A stretch of DNA of 64,000 nt from Rosa chinensis (GCF_002994745.2 NC_037090.1:31788501-31852500); one strand, 5' to 3'. Numbered from the stretch's first letter, positions 23,765 to 35,675 are shown. The notes: generated by a model not told the origin, from the letters alone. Numbers and translations: made by a program.

Positions 23765-26560
23765 AAAAATAAAAAAATAAAAAAATAAAAAAATCTGCTA
23801 ATTAATTAGGAACCAATGAAGATTCTGCATTACTTGAAGAAAACAAATATCATTCTAAAGATGTCAATAACAGTTGATAATACAACTAAAGAAATGATCA
23901 GCGTTTCTGCATATGCCCCTAAATTCGAAAGATTGGTCGAGCTTCTGTTCTGGTGAACTAAAAATCTCCTTTAATTCTCTCTTCACTCCATCATAAGCAA
24001 ATATAAACTTGCACGAATTTCTCGTTAGCTGAAATATTTCCCTCCTTCCAAGACCTAAGAATTCAAGAAACGGGCATCAGTTGTGAGCTTTTGGTCTATT
24101 TTATATTAAATGCACTAGTGACATCGGACATACCAAATGGATTCAAAAAACATAGGAATCCTAATTATATGGAATCATTGAACAATCACTGCTATCAACT
24201 TGTTTTAATAAAATTTACATCACTCGTTTTATAATCTCCTTACCGAATTGTTGGGGATAGAGAACTACAACTTGCTGTGATAGAAGCTGTGATATATAGT
24301 AGCTGAAGAAAGTGTACAGTGAATGAATTCAAGCGACGTTAAACTTTCACTGTTCTGGTTGAGAAGCTTGCATAATCCAGTAATCTGTAAAAATGTATAT
24401 GGCATCAGGCATTTGGTTAAACCAGCACATAGCAAAAACATATCAGTCTGATCTCTGTAATATTTATTGAACATGAGTTGGCTACTAGCTTAAAGAATCA
24501 GATATGGATATATACATGAGAATCATATGGAATGAACAGTTCTAGTTTACTTTGTGATTTGGTATAGCATGTAAAAGTAAAACATATATTTCCCAGCATG
24601 AGAGAGGTATCTCTCTATGCATTGTCTATTTTACTTTTTCAAATACAAGGTTCTACCGTAGTCATCATATCACCTACTCACTAAAGCAAACAACTTAAGG
24701 CTACAAAAATTTTCAGAAAAATTGCATTATTTCTTGGTGAAGTGTTCTGTCCTTGAGAAAGAAGCTTGCAATCGTAGCCTATTTATTGAACATTCAAAGA
24801 GAAAGAAATGAGCTTACATGCTCCTTGGATCTTATCCACCTTAGTTCCAAGCTCTGCTATTTGCTGTTCCTCAATAGGTGCTGCAACAGATTCTATTACA
24901 GTCGTGAATAAACCAATTCCAGCCATTAATTTCAACAAGTATATAAGCAAGCATATATGAAGCTTTAGGGGAAGGCCACTTCTGGCCAATGCATATCTTC
25001 GCCCTTGTTTATCGTGGTATTCCTCACAACTTTAATGACGTCTTTCTTTTTAATTTTTTAACCAGCAGATGGCATAGGGAGGCTATAGGGACACAAAATT
25101 AGAATTCAAGCATGCAAAAATGACATTTAGCACAAATATGGTTTGACCAGACAGATTCATAGCATGCCTCACAAAACTTCCACAATAGATGCTTAAGACT
25201 TTTAAACTTGGGAAATAGTAACACAATTTTTTTTCAGATGTAGATAAGGTGTTGTCAAACTAAGGTTTAATATAATTAGGAAATCTCTGTTGGCATCTAT
25301 ACATGAATAGAGTAACTTACACAAATTTCTTCATCACAGAAAACATTTTGAAGTCTCAGGCATCTGCATAAAGATAAGAACACAATCTAATAACATAAAT
25401 TTTGCATAAAGACAAGAACATTGAAGTCTGTATATGCAAATGGATAACGAAGTAAAATTTCAATATGTGACCCAGTCCTCCATTCTTGGAAGGACATGGG
25501 ACTACGGTCTCATCAAATTGCAAACTTACTGCACAAAGTAACCAAAGTGTAGACAATGGTGATATAGTTTGGAATATTCACAAGTTGAAGTAGCCATGTC
25601 ACCCTCACAACCTATCAATTCCAATAAAGAGTCTGCATAGAAGAAACACAAATGATTAGATAAACCACATAGCAGATAAGCAAGTATGCTGAATGGAAAA
25701 AACAAAACTCTTTCAACAGAACTGTAAAGGTAGACACCTTTTCTAGGCGTATAATAATATGAGAGACATATTTTCATTCAGTTCAAAACAAGTAGGTGAA
25801 GATGCTAATCAAGCTCCTACAGAAGCTTGAACTGATAGCATTCATCCTGCTTTCAACAGAACTTCACGTAGTAAGGAAAATACTAAAGCAACCACGCTAA
25901 TAGCTAGTACCTGAAATCTTGATTTCACCAAGGCACCCATCAAATGAGGGCAGCGAAGCTAGCTCTGCAACATGATTAAGCTAGCTCCGGCCACCACGAT
26001 TTAAACAAATTTCTCCATGCCTTGTCGAAATTCCCTGACCTGCAACATGATTAAGCAGTTTCATGGCTGTACTAAACTCAACCAAATTACAAACCAAACC
26101 TATTTTATGCTATATTATGCTTATTAAAAAAAAAAATTGTGAAGGAGTTCAAGCTTGGCATCAACTACAGCTCACCTACACTTACTCCTCAAGGCAGCGT
26201 TAAACTCGTCGGAGGTCGGTGAGGTCTGTGATGGTGGAGGTGAGTCACGGTGGTGACCGGAAGTGGGTGTCGGAGGAGAGAGAAAACAGATCTAGTTCCT
26301 CTGTCCTCCATTAAACCAAAACAATTTGGAGATGAGAGAGAGGGAGGCAGAGAAGTGGAGCTGGGATATGAGAGAGAGGGGGAGGCAGAGAGAGGCAGCA
26401 ATGGGCGGAGACACCGCTTCGAAATTGGGGGAGATATCAAATTGTTGTTGCCTACGACCGCTTCCAGACCTCAGATAAGGCTGAATCGATTTGGGGGAGA
26501 AGGACATCGATACGCTTTAGGGGTGGGGGAGAAGGACATGGATCGATATGCTTCAGATTT
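23765..26560 (-). other. CACTA interior, possible captured gene pieces
   Basis: No transposase is recognisable. On the minus strand a CT-rich, leader-like stretch (26500-26160) is followed by small open segments. One at about 24995-24820 encodes a hydrophobic then acidic peptide (LFTTVIESVAAPIEEQQIAE) that ends at a GTAAGC donor-like site. This looks like a host gene fragment carried by the element, but I do not recognise the gene. Confidence 0.3.
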
Positions 26561-26589
26561 GGATCAATTTGCTGGTTATAAGCGGAATT

Positions 26590-29175
26590 TCCACGGAAAT
26601 CCGTGTGAAATACATTTACCTTTGCTACTGATATCCGTGTGTATGTAGCTCAGTAATCCACGGAAATCCGTGTGTAATACTACTAGGGGAGGGAAATTGA
26701 ATTTGTTCCAAAAAAGTGAGTGGGAAAAAATTTACCACGGAAATCCGTGTGAGATACATATATATTTACCACTGATATTCGTGTGTATTTATCTCGGTAA
26801 TATATAACTGTCATGTTAATTATTGTTTACACGGAATTCTGTCTCTATTCTATTTTTTCACACGGAATTTAGTAGCTAATTTTCTTTTGACACAGATATC
26901 CGTGTCTACATTTCACACAGATATTTGTGTGTTGCTCATTTCACGGAGTATTCTGTATTAAAAACTTATTGTGTGAAAAAATTAACCCGATCCGCCATTA
27001 TTTTGACATGAAATAAACCGGTCAACCCTTTAAACACTTCTACTTCCCTAAGGGGAGCCGACCCTTGAGGAGATAAAATTCCAGAAATTTTTACATTAGT
27101 TGATATAGCTTCGACACATGAGAGTATGAGAGTTTACAGATCAAAAAAATAAGTTACAAGTGAGCGGTTATGAGCATATTAGTTTTATGTAGTATTTAAG
27201 GTTTAGGGTTGACCTACTAGATCGAAACCCAAACGACGACGAAAATAGCTGAAATTTTGAAAATAACCATTTATTCTTATCATGATAACATCCAACGGTC
27301 GATTTTGATAAAATCTATTTCCTACGCATTGTTGCTTATGGAATGTATACTTTTCATTATAACTAATAAACTAGTTATACCACATTAGTAGACATATAAG
27401 AATTTTGTGCAATCCAAAAAATAAAAATTGAAAATTTATAAATTTGACATTACCCATCTATTTATAGCGTATTAATAGGTATGGTGTAAAAAAATTAACT
27501 CAAATTAAAGCCATTATTTCAATATCAAATAAAGTGGTTAACCTTATATACACCGATACTTCCCTAAGGGGAGTTAAACCACGAGGAGATAAATTTTACA
27601 AAATTTTTACATTATTTTGTATACCTCATATTCATGAGAGTATGAGAGCTGACAGATCGAAAAAATAAGTTGCGAATGAGCGGTTATGAGCATATTAGTT
27701 TTATGTGGTATTTAGGATTCATGGATGATCTAGTAGATCGCGACCTAAACGATAACAAAAATTGCTGAAATTTTGTTCATAACTATTTATTCTAATCATG
27801 ACAACATCCAACGGTCGATTTTGATAAATTCAATTTCCTCAACATTGTTGCTCATGGAAGGTATACTTTTCATTACAACTAATAAACTAGTTATACCACA
27901 TTAGTAGACATATAAGAATTTTTGTGCAAACCAATAAATCAAAATTGAAATTCAATAAATTTGACATTACCCATCTATTTATAGTGTATTAATAGGTATT
28001 GTGTAAAAAAAAATAACTCAATCCGCCGTTATTTCGATATGAAATAAATGATCAACCTTATATACACCTATATTTTTTCACACGGAATTTTGTAGCTAAT
28101 TGTTATTTTCACACGGATATCCGTGTGAAAATAACAATTAGCTACAAAATTCAGTTACTGTTGTTACACAGACATCAGTTACTGTTGTTTATTCACACAT
28201 ATTTCTGTGTGTAGTCTCCTTTTTCACACGGATTACTGTGTCAACATTTTCACACGGAAATCCGTGTGTATTACTCATTTCACGCAGAAATCTGTATCAA
28301 ATACTTATTGTAACGGAAATCCGTCCCTCCATAATTCACATAACATAAAAAATTAATGATTTCGAAATAAACTAATTTATAATACGTACAGAAATTCGTG
28401 TGAATTGTTTTTCACACAGATATCCGTGTGAAAATGTTTTAGTTTTTACACAGATATCTGTGACTGTTGTTTATGCACACGGATTTCCGTTGATATTGTT
28501 ATTGTATAAATTATTGTGTCAGTATCCGTTATGCTCATTTCACACGGATTTCTATCAGTATTTCTATTTCACACGGATATCTGTGGCTTTTAACTACAGT
28601 AAATCCGTGTGTGTTGTTATTTTGCTAGTAATGATATACACCTATACTTTTTCACACGGAATTTTGTAGCTAATTGTTATTTTCACACAGATATCCGTGT
28701 GAAAAGGTTTTAGTTTTTACACAGACATCAGTTACTGTTGTTTATTCACACGGATTTCTGTGTGTAGTCTCCTTTTTGGCTTTTCACACGGATTACTGTG
28801 TCAACATTTTCACACGGAAATCCGTGTGTATTACTCATTTCACACAGAAATCTGTATCAAATACTTATTGTAACGGAAATTCGTCCCTCCATAATTCACA
28901 TAACATAAAAAATTAATGATTTCGAAATAAACTAATTTATAATACGTACAGAAATCCGTGTGAATTGTTTTGCACACAGATATCCGTGTGAAAATGTTTT
29001 AGTTTTTACACAGATATCTGTGACTGTTGTTTATTCACACGGATTTCCGTTGATATTGTTATTGTATAAATTATTGTGGGCCCCATTATGCTCATTTCAC
29101 ACGGATTTCTGTCAGTATTTCTATTTCACACGGATATCTGTGGCTTTTAACTATAGTAAATCCGTGTGTGTTGTT
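26590..29175. repeat. CACTA right subterminal repeats with two tandem duplications
   Basis: More than twenty CACGGATATCCGTG-type palindromes. A unit of about 510 bp at 26975-27485 repeats at 27488-28015 (shared CTTCCCTAAGGGGAG and CATCCAACGGTCGATTTTG). A second unit of about 560 bp at 28066-28632 repeats at 28640-29190. The first copy of that pair ends in a mutated terminal repeat (TTGCTAGTAATG at about 28622), so the element's own end has been duplicated. Confidence 0.85.
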
Positions 29176-30208
29176 ATTTTGCTAGTAGTGTATGCTTTTG
29201 TCAATGATATAGGTTGTTTGGTATGGTCCAAAGACCTTATTGATATACAGGAGTTTCCCTCTGGCAGAATAGATCTTTTTATCCGCCTAGCCGACTCAGG
29301 TAAATGATGATAGTGGTTACACAACAGTAATTAGCAATATCTGTTCTTTCTTGCCTCAAACTTTATATCTCACATATTCTCTTCTTCAGGTGATATTGGA
29401 AACCAAATAAAGTTAACTGCCAGCCTTGCTGCTATTTGTTTTATCAGTATCTTGGCTATCATACTGTTCGGTTTGCATAGCTTGCAAGCTAACCAAATTG
29501 GTAAGAGAATGAGATGCATGGATACAATTAATGCATTAGACATGATCTCGATCTCCCTGCTTCTTGATTTTGCAAATATAAAGTTGATCCTTCTTTGTTA
29601 TTTGATGTGACGTGGAATTGTTTTCTTATATTTGAAAAATCAGGACGCATCAAAGCAACAACAAGGCGCCTTGGATTGACTAATAAAGTCCAGAGATCAG
29701 GAAACTCTCTTCAAGAATACATGAGAAAGCATGATCTATCAGAGCTATTAATCTTTAACTTTGACAGCATATTGATTGCTCATCACAAACAAACTCGGGG
29801 AAGGAGGCTTTGGCCGGGTTTATAGGGTGATTACTTGATGTTTGTTTCAAGGAAACTATAACATTAGAACAACTCTACAAAAAAAAAAATTAATGCAAGG
29901 ATTATTTTGTGCAGGGTAAACTAGGAGAAGGGAAGGAAATTGTAGTAAAACGACTATCCAGTAGCTCAGGGCAAGGCATACAGGAGTTTAAGCATGAGAT
30001 GTTGTTGATCTCCAAGCTCCAACATAAAAATCTTGTAAGAATCATGGGTTTATGTGTTAAAGAGAATGAGAAATTACTGATTTATGAGTTCATGCCAAAC
30101 AAAAGCTTGGACACTCTTCTATTTGGTTACTTTACTAGCATTTTATGTTTGCTCCTATTTGTTGATCGCATGTCTGATGGATGCATTGACTACTTTCATA
30201 GATCAAAT

Positions 30209-30424
30209 AGTTTAAACTAAGAATCTCTAGAAAACAAGAAGTTTTGGAGGATGAATTCTCTCACACTTTCTTTCAATACGCAGAGGCATATTTATACAAC
30301 TATATACAACCCTAATTCTAGACTAACAAGGAAAGTAATCAAATCACAATTACAATCCTGATTCTATACAATTAGTATAATTCTATTCCTAATAGTAATC
30401 CTAAATTATCTATGACTCACAACA
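30209..30424 (-). mobile_element. Solo copia-type LTR in a kinase exon of RLK-B'
   Basis: 216 bp flanked by the same pentamer CAAAT (30204-30208 and 30425-30429). The minus strand starts TGTTGTGAGTC and contains TATAAATATG about 130 bases in, as in short Ty1/copia LTRs. The other end is AGTTT rather than CA-complement, probably mutated. It sits seven bases after the exon's AG acceptor (exon 30202-30208 then 30430-30657). Confidence 0.75.
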
Positions 30425-31478
30425 CAAATGAGAAGTGCAGTGCTGGATTGGGCTGGCCGCTTCAATATTCTTCAGGGTGTGGCTGAAGGGCTTTTTTATC
30501 TCCATCATGATTCCTGTTTGAAGGTAATACATAGAGATTTGAAGGCCAACAACATTCTCTTAGATGAGAAAATGAACCCAGAAATTTCAGATTTTGGATT
30601 AGCACGTATTGTTCATGGGACGGATCTAGAAAATACACAGAAGATTGTGGGAACACTGTGAGCATCATTTCTATCCTATTCTCAGACATGTTCTTTCACA
30701 AATCACGACAAAAGTTCTAGTGTTTTAGCATATGAATATAACAGAAGATCAGTTACATACTTACATGCATGTGGCTTTAAAAGTACAAATTTTGGCTAGC
30801 ATTTTTCTTAACAAGAGCAAGAAGCAATTTTGTGACTATTGTGAGTTTAAGTGCTAACGAGTTCACTTTGTAGAGAACTAGAGGCTATATGTCTCCAGAG
30901 TATGCCATGGGAGGCATATTTTCAGCACAATCAGATGTCTACAGCTTTGGGGTCTTGGTATTGGAAATCATTAGCAGCAAGATATAAGAATAGCCACTTC
31001 TATTGCCATGAACAACAGCTCGGCTTTCTAGCCTATGTAAGATCACACCAATTACATTGAAACTATGAATCTATGAGCAATCACATTCCCTTAGCTTCAA
31101 AATATATACAGCACACTCTAACTATTCTAAGCCACCATACATATAAATTTGGTCAGGCATGACACTTGTGGACTGAAGGCAAGGGACTGGACTTTGTAGA
31201 TGAAGAACTGGCCAAGGCATATTCCTCAACAGAAGTAATGCGATGTATTCATTTAGGGCTTCTTTGTGTACAGGATGATGCTGCAAATAAGCCGACCATG
31301 CCGGAAGTTGCTTTCATGCTAAGCAGTGAGACAGATGCTCCACAACCTAAGCAAACCTATATTTGCTTGTAAAAGTTCTGTCCCACAGCTTCAAAATAGT
31401 TGCTCCACAAGTGACACTACCATAACAGTGATTTTAGGACGATAAACTATAGTAAATTTGCCTTACAGATCCACAATG

Positions 31479-31510
31479 TTTTTTTTTTTTTTTTTTTTTG
31501 AGAATGACCA
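31479..31510 (-). mobile_element. Tail-only retroposon scar
   Basis: A run of about 21 T plus GAGAATGACCA is bracketed by CAGATCCACAATG and CAGATTCATAATG, 11 of 13 alike. This fits a poly(A) tail with a minimal body inserted by LINE machinery. Confidence 0.4.
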
Positions 31511-31738
31511 CAGATTCATAATGTTAGAGAATAGTTGCAATTTTAAATATTCAATGAATTCTTTAATTCAATTCGGATATTTGGCTGGAAAGAGAGGGTT
31601 GCTCTTAGAGCTATAATCTTGCTATATGTCTACATGCTACTCCATCCTCATTGAAATACAATTATGTGACCATCTTTCATTACGACTTAAACTCATGACA
31701 TTAATAAATTTTGTTTTTTGTTTTTTCTTTTCGAAAAT

Positions 31739-32107
31739 GGAGAATTACACAAATGGTCACTCAACTATAACTCATTTGACACTTTGGTCACTCAATATTC
31801 AAATATATCACTTTGGTCACTCAACTATTACTTTGTCAATCACTTTAGTCACTGAATGAGCATTTTATCTCACTTTAATCACCTCCCCCGTTCATTTCTA
31901 TTTAGATTTTTAAATTTTTCACAATTGGTTGGTCGAAAATATCCTTGATATTGTGGCAAATAATTTTTTTTTTAATGAAAAAAATTAACGAAGTGACTAA
32001 AGTGAATAACAGAGTTAGAGTTGAGTGACTAAAGTGATATATTTAAACAGTGAGTGACCGAAGTGTCAAACAGGTAAAAGTTGAGTGACTATTTGTGATA
32101 TTCTCTC
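31739..32107. mobile_element. Mutator-type MITE, copy 1
   Basis: 369 bp. The ends GGAGAATTACACAAATGG and the complement of GTGATATTCTCTC form imperfect inverted repeats about 30 bp long. The 10-base TTTCGAAAAT occurs on both sides (31729-31738 and 32108-32117), the long TSD typical of Mutator-like elements. The inner part repeats GTCACTCAACT-type motifs. Confidence 0.88.
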
Positions 32108-32544
32108 TTTCGAAAATGATGACATTAAATTTTTAGATTTTTAAGTACAACAATATGGTGTTTTTTTTTCTTTCACTAATTATATACAGAGAAGCAAACA
32201 TGGATTGGTCAGTGGGGAAAGAAAACATACATATTGACTTTCTTATGCATGTGTTATTTGAGGTTCATAGAAACTTACCTCCAAATGTTTATTTTTATCA
32301 AGAAACTTTCCCCTCTGGTGATTGTCCTTCTAGTAATCTTTGTTGGCTTCTTGCACTTTTCTAGAGTTGACAGCAAATAACAACCGGATTGCACTATTTT
32401 TTTTTAGCGGAAGAAGTCACAAACTCAAATCAAGTCAACTAAAATTAGGTGAGACCGATACAACATATAAGCCCGAAGTTCAAATTTTGAGTGGCAAAAC
32501 AAATTATAACGCCCTATTCAAAAGAAAATACACACACACATATA
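32108..32544. other. Spacer without a recognised gene
   Basis: AT-rich, with two T runs (about 32158 and 32395) but no clear TSD pairs around them. I see nothing coding. Confidence 0.5.
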
Positions 32545-33027
32545 CAGTTTTTGGCCACTTTTATCATATATTCATATCTTAACCGTTCAATTTTTAGGTC
32601 CTAATGTATAGATCATCTCTGCAAAATTTCAGCTAAATTGATGATCGTTAAGTCATTCAAAACTGCAATTTACAACAATGAACACGAACGGTTCCGGTTA
32701 GACAGATTCTGTTCGTTCGTGTAAATTGCAATTTTGGATGCTTTGACGATCATCAATTTGGCTAAAAATTTGCATAAGTGATCTATACATTAGGACCTAA
32801 AACTGAATGGTTAAGATGTATTGTTAAGGCATTCAAAACTGCAATTTACAACAATGAACACGAACGGTTCCGGTTAGACAGATTCTGTTCGTTCGTGTAA
32901 ATTGCAGTTTTGGATGCCTTAACGATCATCAATTTGGCTAAAAATTTGCAGAAGTGATCTATACAGTAGGACCTAAAACTGAATGGTTAAGATGTGAATA
33001 TGTGATCGAAAAGTGGCCAAAAATTGG
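32545..33027. mobile_element. Foldback MITE with internally duplicated core
   Basis: Arms from CAGTTTTTGGCCACTTTT (32546 on) and its complement ending near 33027 pair over 110 bp or more. The core (TTCAAAACTGCAATTTAC, then GAACACGAACGG, its own inverted repeat) occurs twice, starting near 32648 and 32823, together with one arm. It belongs to the same family as 6273-6646. Confidence 0.8.
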
Positions 33028-33100
33028 AAATCCGTTCTATGCTTAGGTAAGAATATCCTTACATGAGAAAAATCATATATATATATATATATATATATAT

Positions 33101-33282
33101 AAGGCTTGCTCACCTAAGGGACAGTTTTAAGGGACTGTGAGGGACAAATGCATCTCAACCATATATTTTAAATATAAAAGCAGAAATTATAACAACTTAA
33201 AACTGTGCATTTATTTTTAGCCGTCAGATTCACTTGTCCCTCACAGTTCCTTAAAAACTGTCCTTTAGGTGAGCAAATCTGT
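33101..33282. mobile_element. Short MITE with about 43-bp inverted repeats
   Basis: The left arm TTGCTCACCTAAGGGACAG continues to GGGACAA and is matched by the complementary right arm ending GGTGAGCAAAT. (AT)n microsatellites on both sides hide the TSD. Confidence 0.75.
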
Positions 33283-33289
33283 GTATATG

Positions 33290-33321
<32 letters not shown>

Positions 33322-33339
33322 ACAAGTCATTAAATAATA

Positions 33340-33362
33340 CGTTTTTTTTTTGGTAGGAAACT
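33340..33362 (-). mobile_element. 23-bp retroposon scar
   Basis: CG, ten T and GGTAGGAAACT lie between two identical 14-mers GTCATTAAATAATA (33326-33339 and 33363-33376). It looks like a LINE-made insertion of little more than a tail. Confidence 0.5.
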
Positions 33363-33386
33363 GTCATTAAATAATAGTTTTACTTT

Positions 33387-34663
33387 TCTTTTTTTTTTTA
33401 GGAGAAAGACGACCGAATTGTATTACTCATTCAAAGAGTACAATGAGAAGCCACAAAGCTTCTAATAACAGGAGGGACAAGCCCACTCCATGAAAGATTA
33501 AAAGAAGAATGTAAAGCTAGTTTAGCTAGATTATGGGCAGCCATATTAGCTTCACGATACACATGTCTCAAGGAAGAACCCACCAACAACCCAAGAGAAA
33601 AGTTGATGTCCTCAATAATACGACCCAAGGATGAAGTCTCCTCCCCCTCATAGCATAAACTAAACTCTGACAATCTGTCTCAACCATAATAGGAGAAAGA
33701 TGATATTGTACTGCCAGGGAACAAGCAACCCTACAAGCCATGGCATCAACAATATCTGGAGAGGCAACAAAGATGACCTTTAAACAAATTCCACCAACAA
33801 TATCCCCCATAGCATCACGAAGAACCACTCCTACTCCACCAGATTTGGAGGAGGAATCAAAGGCTCCATCACAGTTGGCCTTAAGCTAGCCGGAAGGAGG
33901 CGGTGACCAAACTGCCCTACCCCTCAATACAGTACTACGAGGTGTAGCCAAAGTAGATTGAAACAACATGTCATATGATCTAATCTGAAACTGTAAGTGA
34001 GTCAAAGAGACAAACTGATTTGACCACACTCTCATATTGCGCTCTTTAATTTCCAAACAAACCATCCAACTATAAGTAATAGAGCCAGTTCTTTTTAGAT
34101 AGGATATCAAAACAAGAGGCCAACCAAGTAGTAATTGACGTACCTTCATTACAATCAATCTGTAACACCCCATGCAGCTCCGGAAAAAGAGAGAGCAAAT
34201 CCTGAACAAACTGGCAATCCCATGTGATATGATTAATAGATTCATCATGATCATTACAAAACCAACAACCATCCTGAACAAAAACCCTTTTAGTACACAA
34301 CAAAGCGGCTGTTGGTAGGATAGAAGAGCATACTTTCCACCAATGAACTTTAACCTTGCCCGGTATTTGAGGAAACCAAATCTGTTTCCAAAAAGAAGAA
34401 AGATTCTCCGAACTAGTAGCAACTTCTCCATAGTTATGAAGCTCCTCAAAAGCTAACACATAAGCACTCTTGGTAGAAAATCTACCTTTCTTGTCATAAT
34501 GCTAGATAAGACGATCATGGACATCCCTCTGACTAAGAGGCATATATAAAATCAAATCAACATCATCAGCCACAAAATATTGATTAATAAGAGCCAGATT
34601 CCAAGAAAAACCTGGGAGTAACAAATCAGAAACTCTCTCCGGCCCATTCTCATGCCGAATAAT
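33387..34663 (-). mobile_element. 5'-truncated LINE (L1-type) with tail and TSD
   Basis: The minus strand ends in a poly(A) tract (T run at 33388-33400). The 18-mer AAATAATAGTTTTACTTT at 33369-33386 recurs with one change at 34664-34681, the TSD. Coding remnants are the zinc-binding RT-associated domain (FWKQIWFPQIPGKVKVHWWK, later CWFCNDHDESINHITWDC) at about 34440-34180, and an RNase H type domain (VETDCQSLVYAM, then HVYREANMAAHNLAKLAL) at 33830-33450. A Trp codon is TAG near 34503 and frames shift. The reverse transcriptase core is missing because of 5' truncation. Confidence 0.9.
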
Positions 34664-34715
34664 AAATAATACTTTTACTTTAAATTGACTCAAACGGTGA
34701 TCCGATTTTTATTTT

Positions 34716-35083
34716 GGGATAGTATCACAAATGGTCACTCAACTTTACCTATTTGACACTTTGGTCACTCACCTTTTAAATATATCACTTTGGTCACTCA
34801 ACTTTAACTTTGTTATTCACTTTAGTCACTTCTTTAATTTTTTTCATTAAAAAAAAATTATTTGCCACAATATTAATGATATTTTTGTCCAACCAATTGT
34901 GAAAAATTGAGAAATATGTATTACAATGATTGGGAGAAGTGATCAAAGTGAGATAAAATGCCCCTTGGGTGACTAAAGTGATTGACAGTGTAATAGTTGA
35001 GTGACCAAAGTGATATATTTGAATATTGAGTGACCAAAGTGTCGAATGAGTCATAGTTGAGTGACCATTTATGGAATTCTCCC
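34716..35083. mobile_element. Mutator-type MITE, copy 2
   Basis: 368 bp, same family as 31739-32107. Perfect 9-bp TSD TTTTATTTT (34707-34715 and 35084-35092). The interior aligns to copy 1 in inverted orientation. Confidence 0.88.
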
Positions 35084-35092
35084 TTTTATTTT

Positions 35093-35657
35093 TAAAGATT
35101 ACCCACTTGTGTCATCATCAGAAATACTTTCCCCGTTTGCCGTGTGGATATTTCCCTTTCACAACCCGGCCCATCTTATGCTGCAACTTGGGCTTGATCC
35201 ATGTAGTTTTCAACGTGGAAGATTCCTTCAATACTATATTGACATCTGGCATAACATTAAAGGGCACGAAAATCCAAAATTCAAAACTGTTTCGTCCTAG
35301 ATTGAAAACCTTCTAGGGCTCCAATTTTTTGAACCTCTAATCTCAGGATAGCTGCTAAGAGTTTCAATACAAATTTCATGGAGAGCTGAAATAGGACAAG
35401 TGATTCTTATTGTTAATGGTGAAGATCACTCAAAATAATCTAAGGTCAACGGCGTTGAATGTGCTAATGATTGGAGTAATAAAAAGAAGGTGAGCTTAAA
35501 CTAGCCATATAGCGCAAAATTGTTTGTTGTTAAATGATGGCTTGAAACTTTTCTTTCTTTTGTTGAAGATATTCAAAGGTTCAAGAATTTCTTCCAGGCT
35601 TTCTCTTGCGTCTGGATTCCCCATGAAGGGTTTTGGATCTTTGTGCTTGTCTCTTCT
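35093..35657. other. Unassigned spacer
   Basis: A frame at 35061-35300 starts inside the MITE and is not convincing. Nothing recognised. At 35520-35657 sequence is open over about 50 codons and, across the retroposon at 35676-36469, continues into 36488-36525; it may be an old exon. Confidence 0.35.
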
Positions 35658-35675
35658 AAAAGAAGACCAAGACTT

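Larger units (their letters stand above)
23260..29190. mobile_element. CACTA (En/Spm) element, non-autonomous, 5.9 kb
   Basis: Ends are CACTACTAGCAAAA on the left and the exact complement on the right, about 20 bp with one mismatch. TAT on each side (23257-23259 and 29191-29193) is the 3-bp TSD of this superfamily. Removing the element and one TAT restores the PAN reading frame across the site. Both subterminal zones are packed with the palindromic motif ACACGGATWTCCGTGTG and variants, the expected transposase-binding repeats. I see no transposase domain. Confidence 0.93.
23165..31372 (+). pseudogene. RLK-B': second RLK fused to the first, PAN to kinase end, broken
   Basis: It starts in mid-PAN exon (CELNCLHNCSCQAY), is split by CACTA at 23260-29190, and resumes with AFVNDIGCLVWSKD to 29299. 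The membrane exon is 29390-29500. Kinase exons lie at 29644-29826, 29915-30125, 30202-30657 (split by an LTR at 30209-30424), about 30887-31036 and 31157-31372. HRDLK and DFGLAR survive in the split exon. Disabling changes include a 14-base deletion before the glycine loop, the LTR in the exon, a 4-base insertion near 30984 giving a stop, and Trp to TGA at 31160. Intron positions match RLK-A. Confidence 0.85.

Noticed and set aside
26189..26507. Pro/Ser/Leu-rich minus-strand frames around 26200-26500
   Set aside because: Low-complexity CT-rich DNA gives open frames by composition; no domain.
28400..29175. Frames with repeated CFSHRYPCE-like peptide in the CACTA end
   Set aside because: They arise from translating the ACACGGATATCCGTGTG subterminal repeats; not a repeat protein.
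23289..29175. CRISPR-like pattern of short palindromic repeats
   Set aside because: Spacing is irregular, the units vary, the DNA is from a plant nucleus and CACTA ends with a TSD explain the pattern.
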